Source of the DNA: Planococcus citri
Taxonomy: Eukaryota > Arthropoda > Insecta > Hemiptera > Pseudococcidae
Length of the DNA stretch: 64,000 bases
NCBI RefSeq assembly: GCF_950023065.1
Contig: NC_088677.1
Span: 38,270,555 to 38,334,554, forward strand
Direction of reading: 5' to 3'
Numbering within the stretch: position 1 is the first letter of the stretch; every line of letters begins with the position of its first letter. The translations under genes and the position numbers were made by a program. Positions 1 through 14,800 of this stretch are shown here, piece by piece. The notes below the pieces were generated by a model. The model worked only from the letters and a program-made list of their open reading frames with translations, searched no databases and had not been told where the DNA came from.

Positions 1-3000
1 TGCACTGTAGGTAGGTACTACACGATGATACAAATTCCATATAGTTCGAAAATACTCGTACTATAAACAGTTGAAACTTTTGTCATTAATAACGAAAAAA
101 AATTCAAAAACAACAACAACAACAACAACATTAAGCATAAATTAACTCAGATTTTATTCTTTAAAACCTCTCGATGTTTTACGAATAAGAAATCCAAAAT
201 TCCTGCGTTCAAAAAAACGTGCCATTTACAACATCGTTATTTTCGCAACTTTTTTTATCACACCATCTTAACCATCTTTTTAAATTAAGGGCAACTGTTC
301 TTCGAGTAATGTTTTATCCTCAATTGTTATTCGGCTGACAGATGTTGTTGGTTTTTATTCTCGTTACATCATTTCAGTATTAAAACGCGAAAACGAAAGT
401 AAAAAAAAAAAGAAAACAATTAGATTGTCTTTTAATAACACTTTTGAATAATCAACAGAGATTTTTTTTCCGAAAAATTTATTTTCTAGAATCGTGATTA
501 CAAGTGCAACGATAACTATTCGATGCAAATTTCGGATAACGAATTCAAAGAACGTTGTTACATTTAATTCGAAAACAAAAATGTTAATTCATCTGTATCG
601 AGAGCTTATTTACATTTTTCTTTTTTCGTACAAATGTAACAATAAAGATAATGAAACATATACTTTCAAGTACCTACGTCAGCAGGTAAGTAGGTACATC
701 GAGCATATAATAAGTACCAACAACAATGAAAAATCTTATATGTATATAAACGTTTTGTTTACAATATATTGCAGCAAAATGTAAATTATAAATCAAAAAA
801 AGAAAGAAAAACGTGAAAAACTCACAGAAAAAGAATATCTGCCTACTACGAACTACCCTTTCTTCTCATTCTTCATTATTCTATTCTCTCGTTTCCTACC
901 GAGTTTTTTTTTCAAATAACAAAGACGAACGAAAAAAAAATAAAATAAAATACAAAATAAATAATTTATAAACGATGAAAAAATATTCCCCCAAGAAAAC
1001 TAAGAGGTTGAATAATAAGGTTAATGAAAAATTCAATTATTCCTGTTTTTTGAATAAGAAGATGAAACGGTATTTTGTAAATTTGAATTTTCTCTCCAAG
1101 GCGAGCCGAGTCGGGTAAAGGAAATGACATTATTATCGACTTCTCTTAGGGAAAAAATGCGAAAATTTTTCGAATAGGTAGGTATAGAGAATTTTTGATA
1201 AATGTATTTTTCAAACAGAAGAGGAAAAAAAATTTTCCAAGTACATACAATATACTCGCAATAACGTAAACATCATACCGTCAATATCCTCGCTGCATCT
1301 CGCACAGTTTGATATAAATGTATTTTGATAATTAAGTAATTTTTTTATTTTATTTCATTTCATTTTTCTGATATAAAGGATTAGGTAAATGTCGTGTTAA
1401 CAGAATAAAAGTAAACGAAAATTTAAATATACTTAAATGAAATGAAGATGTTCGATTAATTGATTTTGTCGATGAGTATAAGAATGTGGGACGTGGGTTC
1501 CTAAATGCACAATGAAATGAATTAAGTGCGTTGTATGACGTTATACGATACTTAATTACGAAAGATGAAGACCTTTTACTCGTATCAATCAACAGACTAC
1601 ACATAAAACTACGTAAATTACGTAATTAAAAGAGCAATAAAAACAACCACACGAGAACTGCATTTAATGCGGATCTAATACATAACCTACTCACTAGAAG
1701 AGCATTTTATGTATTATGGTGTGTAGTGTTTACCGAATACCTACCTACCTTACCTATATCTGTTTGACGTTTGGTATATTTCGAATTTGAACACAACCAT
1801 GTGAATCGTGAAATTATCTCAAACAGATGAGTAGAACATTGGAGGGATGGACCAACTCCAAAAAATAAATAATTATAATATATCCGAATTCAGAGGTCTC
1901 GAATTAAACGCACTAGATAGGCACATTTTCAAAGATATCAATTTTTTGTTTTAATCCGCGAGAGCTGAGAGGCACTAGGGGATCGTATCCAAAAAATAAC
2001 GGAGTATCGAATTTACCTTCCGTACCCTTGAAAATCTAATGAACGGCGTTTCACTCATAATTTTCAATTTTAAAATTTTTGGTACGTTGGACACATTTAA
2101 AAAGGCGCCACGCTGCATCTCTAAGCGCTGCAGGAAAGTCAGATGGGTCGAAATGAAAAATCATACATTTTGAGTATTTTTTCACAATTTTCCATCCAAC
2201 CGTTTTGCAGTGATGGCGTTACAAAGAAAACACCACTTCAATTTATTAAGTAGATATTCGCTTTACATTATCAAAGTGCATAAAAATCATAATTATAACT
2301 CACTTTACTCGTCTCATGTCTATATAATATGTATTACTTCCAAGATAAAAATTCGTATTCACCTGGAACAAAAAATAAACATAATTACGAATTATCGGTT
2401 TTCAATTCATTGTTCATATACTCATAATATTTATCGTGTGATATATCGCCAATATTGACAACATTGACACATGTACAAACTACGTACTCACATGCCGCCG
2501 AGAGCCAATGTGAGTCTCGAGCAAAAAAATGAGGGCCTCTTCAATTCAAGTAGAAAATGAGTTGTTTACAAAACACAATTCTTATACAAGTTTCTTCTAC
2601 AAAGATGCCTCCCTCCTACATAATTCATAATTTCATTTTCAAAAAAAAAATTGTATTGGAGAAGTTTCCTCTAGAAATGTGTTTTCAAAAAGAAAATTTT
2701 TCAAATAAACAGTTTTTTTTTCAAAAATGAAAACGAGATTTTTTCTTTTATAGAGGTTTTTTCCGAGAAAATTGTTTACAAAAGACTTTTTTTTAAGCAA
2801 AGTTTAGTAGGTACATACCTTTTATTCCAGGAAATTTCCATTTCCCCTTCTAAAGTTAAGTTCGCATTTTTTCCCTTCAAAAATGAAGCTTGCATTTTTC
2901 TTTCTAAAAATAACATTTGCGCGATCTTTTCAAAAATGAAAAATGATGTTCATAAACTTTTTTAAAAACGCGGGTCCGAGGTATATTGTCCCACTTTTCC

Positions 3001-6000
3001 CCCTTGACGGTTGCACTGCAGATATCTTTCAACAGTGGTGCCACATGCGAGATTTTTTGCAACATGGGTATCATATTTTTTCTCAGAATTCATACTAATG
3101 TGACTTTTTTTTATCATTTCAATTTTGCTGCACTCTAGAAAAATCCCACTCACCGTCCATACGTTGTTACGCCGAAATTCGAAGAAGACGATTAATATGA
3201 CATGACGCTATATGAATAATATTGAAAATATAAATACTCGAGTGGAATGGTGCGCGTTTTGAGCGTAATTCAAGTTTAAAATTAGAATTTTGAATTGTAA
3301 GTACATCTGTTTTCAAAATGTCCACACCCTTTTTCATACTCCTCTTCCACGCATAATCAGCTTACAAAAGGTCTTAAAATGCACCTTATGGACAAAACGT
3401 GTACCAAGTAGATAGGTCTAATGAATATTTTTCTCGATAACAATTTTCTCTGCATCAAACTAGGATAATTTTATAGGCTAGATATACATATAAAGGGTAC
3501 CAAGTCCAAGAACACAAACTGGTGCGAATTTAAATATTATATCCGAACGAATTTGTTTTTTAAGTACATTCTAATCCTATGCATACCCAAATAAATTAAT
3601 TCGGGTACGAAAAGGTAAAAGCAATTAATCACATAAGATCATATTTCGATATTATTTATCATCGCCGTATAGTGAACGGAAGTTTACTCAATATAACCGC
3701 ACTCTTCGCTTTCCTCGAGCAGAATTGTGATTGGTGGTAGTTTTCCAAAAAGGGCCATTCAAACTGAAAAGCCTACTTTCGGACCAAGCTCAATATTTCC
3801 TTTTTCAATTTCATAAATTATACGTTGTATTTGACGAGAGAACGCCAACGGATGTTTACGGATAGCTGTATAAATATACCGCAGCGTGAAGAATAAATGC
3901 ATAAATATGGCCCAATCAAACGAGTAAATAATTAAGTGATAACATGTAACAGATTTTAAAAGATATCGTATCTTACGCGATGCACTAACTAAACTTGACG
4001 TTTAGAAAAAATTAATGATATTTTTTCAACTTCTATTAATAACGTACGGGAAAAAAATTATTTATTTGCTTTCGAAACGACCGAGCGACGTAGAACATTA
4101 CACCACGAGGGGATCAAAACAAAAGTAAATTTACGATTCTATTCGAATGAAAAGTACAAAAGCTCGATGAGGTATCGTGCACTTGCTCGGATACGTTTCT
4201 TTTGCATTAAGTAAGTTTTTTTTCTTCAAATAACTCCTTATACGCGTAGTTATGTAAAGTTAGCAAATAATTCATCATAATTTAAAATGATAACAACCGA
4301 TTCTTTTCCCCTGAATATACCCGAACCCGGTGACTATCTAAGTATCTATACATTTACAGTATACACTAAGGTACCGTCGATAAAATAATATGAAGCAAAA
4401 GTCCGAGTTAAGTTTCATTACGATCGAACAAAGCGACGTATAATTGAAATAAATGGCGAAACAATGAATTGGTAATTTCCTCTAAACATTTTCTCAATTC
4501 ACCAATTTCCCAAAGTCGACGTATATTACTTAAGTCGTACACCCTAGATATCGATGAAACAATATATCAGATAAATGTTCGGAATAAAGACATCGTACAT
4601 ACAATTTCCTCAGAACAAAATTTGCTTGTGAATGGAAAATTGCCAAATCGAGTGGCTAATTTTTTACTACGCGAACAACAATGCAGCTAAGGTACGTAAC
4701 GTACGTACACCTACTATACGTAAATACGTAGTAGAGGAAGTTTACCACCGCAACAGTAACATCCGACTTACCTACCTTCTGTGTAGTACATACTTACCTA
4801 CTTGTTCCTGTTCCATTGCAATGAATTTAAGAGATTTCCCATAAAGAAAATAATATAGGTGCCTAAACCTATAGAATCGGTTCGATAAGAACTTGCATCG
4901 ACGCTTTTTGATTTGACGCGATTTTAAAGGCGAATGTTATTACAACAACGTAATCTTCGATTTATTCGAAGAAATAAAAAGTTTAATACCAATTTGTTTT
5001 GAATTACCATTCGGGGAAAAATGGATTGAAACCGGATGAGAACCATTGACACTAAATTAAATACATTAAAATTTGAAAATTGCCAATGTTACAAAAACAA
5101 ATATAAAACTAGATATAGGACTGCGCTTTATAACTTAGTGTTGAAAGTTTTCGAAGGTCATAAAGAAACGGAAACGGTAAGCCTTTACGTATGATGGGTA
5201 CGCACGGGAAGCTAAATCGATAGCGACAGATAACTTCGATAATAAAGTGAAACTTTTTCAACATTCGGTTAACAAAATGAACTTACAAATGAATAAATTA
5301 CAATGCTTAAAAATTGATAAGTAAACCTATCCTGCAGGCAAAATGGACGGAATTTTTTACTCTGCAGATCAAGTAAAAATTATGTCCGAGTCAAAAAAAC
5401 TTCCGGCTTGCAAGTTTTATTCTTAGCAATACAAAAAAAAAATTGAAAGTACAACAACGAGCTTTTTATGATGTAGATTTTCTTTTTCAAGTACTTTATA
5501 ACGTCATGATAAAATGTATCAAAGCCAATCTCAACAATCAAATCCGAAAAAGTGTTCAACATGTTCAACAAAAAAATCTGAAATTAAAACCAAATCGAAC
5601 CAAACCTAATCTAACCTAACCATATGGTCCAATTTTTAAAAAACGAAATTCGAAATCACAGAAACCACAAAATAATTTCATTTTCGTAAATTCCATACGA
5701 CTCTATTCCTCTTTTTTTTTTTTTTTTTTTTTTAGCATTCTTTCAACTTTACTGAAAATATGCACATTATCTGTGAAATTTTTTACACTTCAATTTGAAA
5801 GTTCCTTTGTCATTTTAACTTCGACTCTTACAAAATAAATAACATAACATTCAAATACTTCTTTCCTGAAAGTTTTTCTAGAAAAAAAACTTTGCTCTTT
5901 AAAAAAAAATCCTCTTTTTTCGGAGCCAACTAGAACCTGTCTTACCTGAAATAATCTAAAACAGTAGAAATATATACAGACACGCAGATTATCTAAAGAA

Positions 6001-8619
6001 TCGTAGTCAACATTTGAGATTTGAACATATGTAGGTACTGAAAAAAGACGCACAAGAACATGTTGCTAATTGCTATCCTCAAATTTGTAGGGAAATACCT
6101 TTTTAAATAATTAGTCAAACTGCAGCACTTCTGACTTACGACCATAACAAATTAGGTAAGTAAGTTTAGGTATTTCTTACAAAAATATTGTCTTTCTAGC
6201 TTCGAGATGTTTAGAATTATTATTCATCATGACAACTTCAAGAGGACGGTTTCACCATTCAACCTTTGAAATAATCACATTAGATTCTGGATGACCTTTG
6301 CTTCAAATATATGTACATGACTTTTTGCATGACTTAGCAAAATGAAATGACCTGTGACAAATTCGAATTCATAAAATTAAAGTGATACTACGACTAAATA
6401 AAGTGGTACTAAACGAAACGCGAAACACTTTGACAGAGAAGCAAAATTCAATTCATGATTTTCGATTTTGACAAACTAAATAATTTATGGATCATTCTCT
6501 GAAAAATTTGTTGGTCAAGTAACCCTTGCATCTGTATTGGAATTAAGCCTAGCGACTTGTCTGCACCCATATAAATGTAATATCCCCAAACTGGGATTGC
6601 ATAATTGAATTACAGAGCACAAAAGCTATTATAATTCATTTTTCCAATTTCTAAAATGTACTTTTTTCTAAAACCGGTTTTCTCCTCTCCGAATTTCTCC
6701 AGAAGGTTGATTTTTGGATACATTATACAACTTTTGATTGATTTCCTATCGATTGATTTTATAGTTTGACTTTTTTGGTCTTTTTCGTCCCTCTATACCT
6801 TCTAACTAAAATTTGTACATCCGCGAACATTGACCCAAGACTATCCCCCACTCAAATCTCTCAATTCATATGCTAAATCGTAAATCAAGTCTAAATCTCT
6901 AAATACCGGGTTTGAGTGAATTTTTTTCGAAACCACCACTGCTGAAATCATTTCATATCGGATATAATTATTCCGGAATCATGATAGGCTGTATAAGCCT
7001 TATTTTTCCTTTGTTCTAAGAAAATCAGGCTAAAAATTAATATACTGGCAAAGAAGTGATAAAATGAAAAGACAAAAAAAGAAAAACAGACGAGAAAATG
7101 TAAAAAGAAAAACAAACGCACAAGCACATATCATACTTACACGGCATACAAATAAACAAAACAAACGCACAACGTTCTATTTGTTAGTCCACTGGCACCA
7201 TACATAATATAAGAATGATACAAAAGTTTAAAATACACGAAAAAGCCTACCCTCTACAATAGTAAAAAAAAAAGAGAAAAAAAGGGGAAAAAACCTGCAG
7301 GAACACAAAACCACCCCTGGTACACAAACAAGACTGCTTTTACAACTACAAGAAAGCAAACGGACCAGAATTTATTGTTTGAAACGTGCCTTATGTTTAA
7401 ACAGCCCTTTCACTATAAAGAATTTAAATTAAAGCCAACGCCAAGAAAATTCGCGGAAAACAAGACTGTATTCAAGTCGTATCTAGCAAGCAAGATTTTA
7501 GGGTCAAATTTTCTTCGTAAACCAGTATTAAAATTTATGGCTTCTAATATGAAAGATTTCTAAACTTCTTCCAATATAAATATTTCCCAATTTCCCTGTT
7601 TAACGCCAATGCAAAACATTGTCAACGCGTATTAGGCGTGGTTTTTATCGTCGTTAACTATCATTCCTTTGCAGTACCTTCCATTTAAATTAACTATACA
7701 CAAGCGAAGATGATATCTCTTTTCAGCGTGCTGATCATTGTACCGTTGCAATAAATATTTCAAAGCGAAGGGAAAATTTATGTCATCGTAAAAAATAGTC
7801 TCAGACGCCAAAAACCAACAATACACAGAAGTACCAGTACATTGGTGAATAGGTAGGTAGGTAGGTAGGTAGGTAGGTAGGTAAGTACATACGTTTATTA
7901 ATATTCAAAAATTAAAACAGAAAATTTGTAAAAAAAAAAAAAAAAAAACAAATGCACATGCACTTCTCAAATTACTAATCAGCTGAAAATTGCACAGGGG
8001 AAAAGTTAAAAAGAAGAAAAATAAACAATTCAAACGTGGGCAGCGCGAGGAAATAGGACATAATTGCTTTATCTTGTTCTAGCAGGTTTTGCCCACTGTC
8101 GCCCACTTCCGGACACTAAAATGTATTCTACATTCAGAGAAGATAGTTTGTACTTATATTGCCCAAAATATTCAATCTTTTCTGTCGTGGTCGTCTTCCT
8201 TCCTATATGAAGAAAGGCAGCAGCATAAAAGAGACGACGACCTCTTGGCCTCACAACCAGCAATGGTAGATGAGTCAACACGGACTGCTGAAAAACTGGA
8301 TTCGGCACGATAAAATCGTAACTAGTGTAGAAAATAATTCAGATAATCTTTCTTCTACACATTATACAATGTCGTAGATGTTTATAAAAATTATATGACT
8401 ACTTTTTCTCGATATATCCTACGCAAAAAAAAAAAAAATCAACCGAAACGAGAAAATAACGTTTCTCTTATAGGGCAATACACTCGTACTTTTGTTTGCA
8501 TTTTTGATTTGTCCAATTTTTCCGCCGCTGCGCTGTATTTTCCCTATTTTTCCTCTTTTTTATTTTGTTGAGGACGATTTTGAAATATTAATTCAACGGA
8601 CCGAAATTCCGCCCTGTTC
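1..8619. other. Gene-poor A+T-rich region, no supported gene
   Basis: I find no ORF over 100 codons and no exon chain with recognisable protein content on either strand. The stretch holds homopolymer runs, a CAA microsatellite near 109-131, a long T run near 5711-5733 and many TAGGTACC-like motifs. The blocks at 1,840-2,210 and 2,500-2,960 look like diverged repeats, with A/T-rich copies of short phrases, but I cannot name a family. It could be intergenic, or intron of a minus-strand gene. Confidence 0.5.
7849..7883. repeat. GTAG tetranucleotide microsatellite
   Basis: About eight uninterrupted GTAG units are visible. It is the longest run of a GTAG/GTAC motif that recurs in shorter form all over the window, for example near 13,088, 23,340, 37,650 and 59,150. 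Confidence 0.9.
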
Positions 8620-8802
8620 TTGACAGTTTTACGCAATATATTACAAAAATGAAGAAAATCTATTTATAATTGTATTTTTAATTACATACGAACTTTGGTA
8701 AGTTAACATAAAGCTATATACCACAGTTCCTACGTAATTAAATATTCACTTATGAATAGATTTCCTTCATTTTTATAATATACCGCGTAATAAAACTGTC
8801 AA
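8620..8802. mobile_element. Short snapback (MITE-like) inverted repeat
   Basis: The left arm begins TTGACAGTTTTACGC at about 8,620. The right arm, read on the minus strand from 8,802, begins TTGACAGTTTTATTACGC. The arms then stay alignable for about 75 bases each, including a shared AAAATGAAG(A/G)AAATCTAT block, and are separated by about 25 unpaired bases. There is no ORF inside. This is the architecture of a small non-autonomous DNA transposon. A target duplication is not clear, so the family is unknown. Confidence 0.65.
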
Positions 8803-11800
8803 CGCCAGAACGCAAAATTGCAAATTCAATTCGTTCAAATCATATTTCAAAAAAAGAAAGAAAAAATAAGATGAAAATTGTTAAATCAGCGTAAAAACAA
8901 AAATTTAACCATTTTAGGTAAGTACTAACTCATTTTTATTGATCACTTAATCAGTCATCATGTTTCTATAGTCAATCAAATCAATATACTTACCTATCGA
9001 TGGCAGAGACTAAAATACGACTAACTCTCTAAACTAGAGCATAGATACGTACAACAATGAAAAATACTCACCTATTAGGTACATTGGAGTAATTTAACGT
9101 CATACGAAAAATTGAAAAAAGATCACCATGATATAGTGTTTCGCAGTTTTCAACGCTTTCAAAAATTGGAGTACTTTCAAGTTGAGAAATGTATTAAAAT
9201 GGCTGTATCAAGAATACTTGGGGGAAATAAGCTTCTCTTTTAGCAATACTTCAATTTTTTTCAATTTCATAGCACAACTAATCGAAAACGACAAACTTTC
9301 AAATACAAAATAACAAATCAACCGGCAGTAAGCCAATCATTATAAGAGAATATGAACGCCCGGTTACTTTGTCTCTCAGTCTCACCATGGGTAAGCAGTA
9401 CCTACTTGCCCAGCATTTTAAAATATGTTCTTCAAATTGGGGCAGAATTTTTTCGGGGGGGGGGGGTCTCGGAGGACAGAGCGAATTAATTGAGCTCATT
9501 GAAAACGGAGTAGAGTGGAAGATCGTAATGGCTGATTATATTTTTGAGAGAACAAATAAAAACCTGTAGCACGAAAAATACGATCATAAAAAAATTGATT
9601 TTTCATACTTACCTACTTAGGATTAGCGGGCGATGGGAAAGACTGCAGGAGCAGTGAGATGCGAAAGTGAAGTAACACACAACTCATAGACATCGGTCCC
9701 TCGTTCCATTGGATAACTTTCGATTTCGAAAAAAAGAAAAACAACCACCCCAACTATCCAGCAACCAGCAATGTCTATAATGTTATCCTCTTCCTCTCGT
9801 ATATGCACCAGATAGGTAGTGCTGGTTTATTTTATCTCATTTTCGTTACTCTTGTTAGAATTATCATCGGATATGATCATTCGATAAGTCTCAGTAGGTA
9901 TGTTGAATAAAGTATGTACCTCACCTACGCGTGCATACGTCTACAGTAACTACATACAATATGTCTAATATAACATACAATTGTTAGGTCAATAAAGTTT
10001 TACTTTGCAATCGGTCATTGTAAATTCAAGAGCTGTTGCATCAATGTAAATGTAATTTTTAACTCGGTCACCAGGAAAGGTTTACCCCGGGAAAATGTCT
10101 AAATGGGAAAAACTTCAACTTTGGCTAAAAGAAATAAACGAAGTAACAAACAAGAGAATCAAGAAATTTCTCCTTTGAATTCAAAATAACTGAAACAAAG
10201 TAGGAATACAGAATAGAAAAATTACTTGGAAAAAATAAAGACACTATATAACTAAAACGACACTAAACTAAAAGGTGCGTTATTTTTTCAATACTGGAAT
10301 TGAATATTTTTAAGATTAATTTTTTAAAATGTCACTCGTATCCTTATTTGATATTCACCCCTTAATTATTTGCAGGAAATTTGCCGTCCAAGATAATTTT
10401 CTTCGAATATTCATGAAAAATACTAACGAAAAATGCAAATTGAATGATATCCCATAAAAAAATACGCGGCATATGTAGGTATCTGCAAAAAAATGTATTT
10501 CTTATGTTAAACCAATGCAACGGAAAAATGTAGTCTAGACGCCGCAGCAGGAACGCCTATTTAAACAAATGTAGGAAATTAGAAAACTGCTACAAAAGCT
10601 ATCTGAACAACGCTTTATTATACTTGGGGTACGTAGCACATTCGTTGACGCAAAAGTTAATGCGGAGCTGCAAGTTGTGAAAAATTCACAACTTCAATAG
10701 ACGAAATCACTTAATAAATTGAAAATTTGCAGAAATTAAATTACACGCGAGAAAACACTTCCTTTTACACAGCTTCAGCACACATATCGTTTGTTGAAAA
10801 AGGAACCGAAACCATGCGCGTTGAAATCGAAATAAACCAAAGTTCTGTTTTTCAATAAACTCTCGCGAAAAAAGAACACCCTCCAGAAAACATCGAAAAG
10901 TGGAAACTTTTGAATTGTATCTTCCCAAAGAGAAATGTTGTTGTAAACGATTTCTCGCGAATTTATACATCCAAGTTTATATATTACATATAAATTTGAA
11001 CAACGTGAAACCAACAACAAGACAGAGCTCGAAAAAAAGACACAGCGATGAACGCACGTATATAGTATGTGTAATGTGTATAAGAAACGATGAAATCAAT
11101 TTCACGCAAAAGAAGCTATCATCATATCGGGCGTAAAACGGAAAATATTCGTACAAAAACGATATATTAAAAAAGATGTAATATATCAATAAAATGGTTC
11201 TCCATTACTACTTTTACACAATTCTTATCTTTAATATTGCATACGATTTATTATATTGTTGTTCCCGTGGTAATCATTTCACTCATACGCGGGTATTATT
11301 GCACTAGGTAGATGTAATTCAATTGTAAGCCTGAACCGAAGATTCGACATCGAAGGAAACTGAAAAAGGCAAGCAGACAAAATTAAATCAACATTGTTCA
11401 AATTTGGATACCCCTCCCCCCGCCGAAAATTCGCAGGGATCAAAATAAAATTGTACAATAATTTTCTCGTAATTATCTTACAACGAGGACTCAAAACATT
11501 TTCGAAATGATCTCAATAAGGGTCATCTCTACATATATAAGTATAGATCTTTTTATCGCTGTGGACAGGGAAGAAACTTAATCACATTTTTGAAAAATTC
11601 ACAACGCTGCATTCTTCCTTTCCTTCCAACTTGAAATTCTCAAAAATTCTAGCTAAAGCGAATTATTTTTTCCAGACGAACGATTTTAACGTAAGCTCGA
11701 AAACAAACATTACCAACTTCACGAGACTCGTTTAAATTTGGAAAATCACGGTCTAACATTTGGTGGAAAACCTCGACGAAAACTTCTTGATTTTGACACG

Positions 11801-14800
11801 GGTACCTACATAATTGGCATTTTAATTTACAAAAGTTGCAATAATTAAATTACCTCTCTGTATTAGCATCATCGATAAAATATCTCGTGTCGTCTGATGA
11901 AAAGTGAAATTAAACTTGACATGATTTTCGATCGGTGAAAAGCGAGAATCACATCGTCGACAATATAGAATAATAATTACACGCTGTCGAAAATTTCACA
12001 AACAGGCGCTTTCTTCGCACGAGGGAGAGAAAAAAACACCCCACGATGTATTTTTAGAGTGAGAACATCAGCGTTTTTTTCTTCCTTACGTAAGGCGTAA
12101 AACTTGAGGAGGAAAAACGCAAGAAAAAAAGAAATAAAAATAAAGCGAGAAAAATGCCATTCGTCTGTCATCACGTTGAAAAAACATCCTAGCGTCAAAA
12201 TTTTCCAATCTCTCTTCCTGTCTGCGAGAATTTCTTCTTTTTTATTTCCTTTTATAACGACTTATGGAGTTATAACGTTCCCGAAGATAGTAACATATGA
12301 TACCCCGAAACACATAAAAGAATCTTTTAACAATATGATTTTTCGCAATCAGTGAACTGTAAAAAAGTATAATGCGCGAATATCTACCGAAGTACGGTAC
12401 GCTTTTTTCCAAATCAAATAATACTCCATTAGATCTTTTAAACGTGAATTTTTCAGTTTTTTATTCATATGGATATGTACATCAAGTATATACGGTCGAT
12501 TCGCGAGCGCATATTTGCCAACGAAATAGGTACATACTACATACGAATAGAAAGAACAATTTCGTAATTAGACTTTTATGAAATTCGCATATGCGAATAC
12601 GTACCTACCTATATGTATATCAAATGTGATATTTAAACTAGATATGTATACTTACCCTTTACCGTCACCTTCTCCTCGTCCATTATCATCCAATACTCAG
12701 TTCTGACTGAACTTTCACGTACTTATTATTTTCCTCGAGACTCTATATTTCTTACACACAAACGTAGTAACCGGAAGTGTCAATAATCGTTACCGAATAA
12801 TAACGCTGCGAAACACGAAATTACAATTGAATAATTTTTCAACATATCGTACACAACCCGAAGGAAAAAAACAATTCAAGAGATAGAGACAAACTTGATG
12901 TGTACGCAGCGTTGATAATTTTTTTAAAAAGTACTCCCTCTTAACTGCACCAACCAATTCGAACAGATACTCGAGTAGGTATTTAAAAATTTTTTGCTCA
13001 AACCACCAAAAAAAGAAGCGAACTCGTTGATAAGGGATTACTCGAAACAATAGTAAGTCGAATATTTCAATATAGCAGATAGATAGGCAGGTAGGTACTC
13101 GGTGATATTATTTCTCACTTACTTTAATACCTATACTTACGTAAACTTACAACACAGAAAAATAATAGCAAAATAATCCAATTTGTTGTCGATTTTTTTC
13201 CGTACCACGACAACAATACAAATAGGAAACGGCACAAACATTTTGTGAAAATAATATCGGCAAATTTTCGCTTCAATTTCCCTTCATGAAATCATGTTGA
13301 AACACATGCGAGCTATTTGTCAATATCTAACCGGTAAAGCAATTTTTTATCCGATAAACCGCTACATAACATCATAGGTATACTGAAAATGGTTGGAGAT
13401 AATCCTACGTAATATTCATTCGTATTACAACCTTCAAAACAACATAATGTAAGTAGATTCCAATTTTAACCCTGGAAAGGGAATGGATGCGGTTGAACAT
13501 TAAGTAATTGGATGTTTTAATATAGGAACAGCACCTGTACTACAGCCTGCGTATGAATTTAATTGTATTTTTAATCATTTTCTTAGCGAAAATTTTCAAT
13601 TACCATATACAGTTTTAAGGTAAAGAAACTCGTCGATGAATCTTTTCGGCCCGCATGTCCATATTATATGGAAGCGGGCACCCAGCTATTTCAACAAAAA
13701 CACCTGCCTCAAAACTTGAAGATCTATATAATGAAAATCCGGTAACAAAATACGGCAAGCTGTTATTTCTGGGCAAAGAAGGAAAAAAAAAACATAATAT
13801 AAAAAACTTTCTTCGGTAATAAACATCAACTCGACACTTATCGATTAAATAAGTATCAAATTTACGTCTTTTTTTCGATCACGTGCTATGTTAGATAGGT
13901 ACATAATCGCGGCACAAGCCGCTATGCTTTCAATAAGAGCACACGGTCGAGTCAGGGTGGCAAACTGACTGCGAACATGTGCCATTTTCATTCCGAAAAA
14001 AATTCTCGAAGATGTAGGTACTTACTAGAGCAATAAAACAATAAAATTTTCACAGCGAAATTGCGTTAATTCTTCGGGCGCCTCAGCCGATGAAGACCAC
14101 AAAGAAAACAAAAAGTAAAATTTTTGGCCAACGAAGGTAAATTTTCAACATTTAAAGAAAAATGCGACTTACCTCCAAAAGGTAGTGATCAGTTGTGACT
14201 TTAAAATTTTTGCATCGATAGAGAATTTTTTTCAACTATCTCAAAATAAGTAAGAACCACACAATTTGAAAATTTCGCCATCAAATTCATCTGTTGAATC
14301 TAAAAATGGACGCAAAAACCAATTATTAGTCCGAATCAGAATTTGCCGAGGTAGATATTCAAATTTTCAAACGGAATTGAGCCAACGATCTCTTTCTGCA
14401 GGTAGCTTTGAATCATGAGGTGTAGGTGAAGTTCTAGTATATTAATAAAACCGAATTCTAACCTAGCGTATTGGGTAGACGTACCTACTTATCGCAAACC
14501 AGAATTTCACTGCATGATTTTTGAAAACAAAATTCAATTTCCAGCCTCTCCCTCCTTCAATGTTTCCCAGTCTTCGACTACATGGAATGTTTCACATAGA
14601 TTGCTCGAGTAATATAAAACATTATTATTATAAAATTTCTTGTTACAACATACTTATCACACATTTTACTGAAGAATGTGTACCTATAATGAAAGAAATA
14701 ATCAAAACCCAGAATTAAAAATTTGGCCAATTCGATTGTTTACACAGTAACTAAACATTGGACTTTATCCTATTGGTCAACGCTTTCATTTTTTCAGCCA

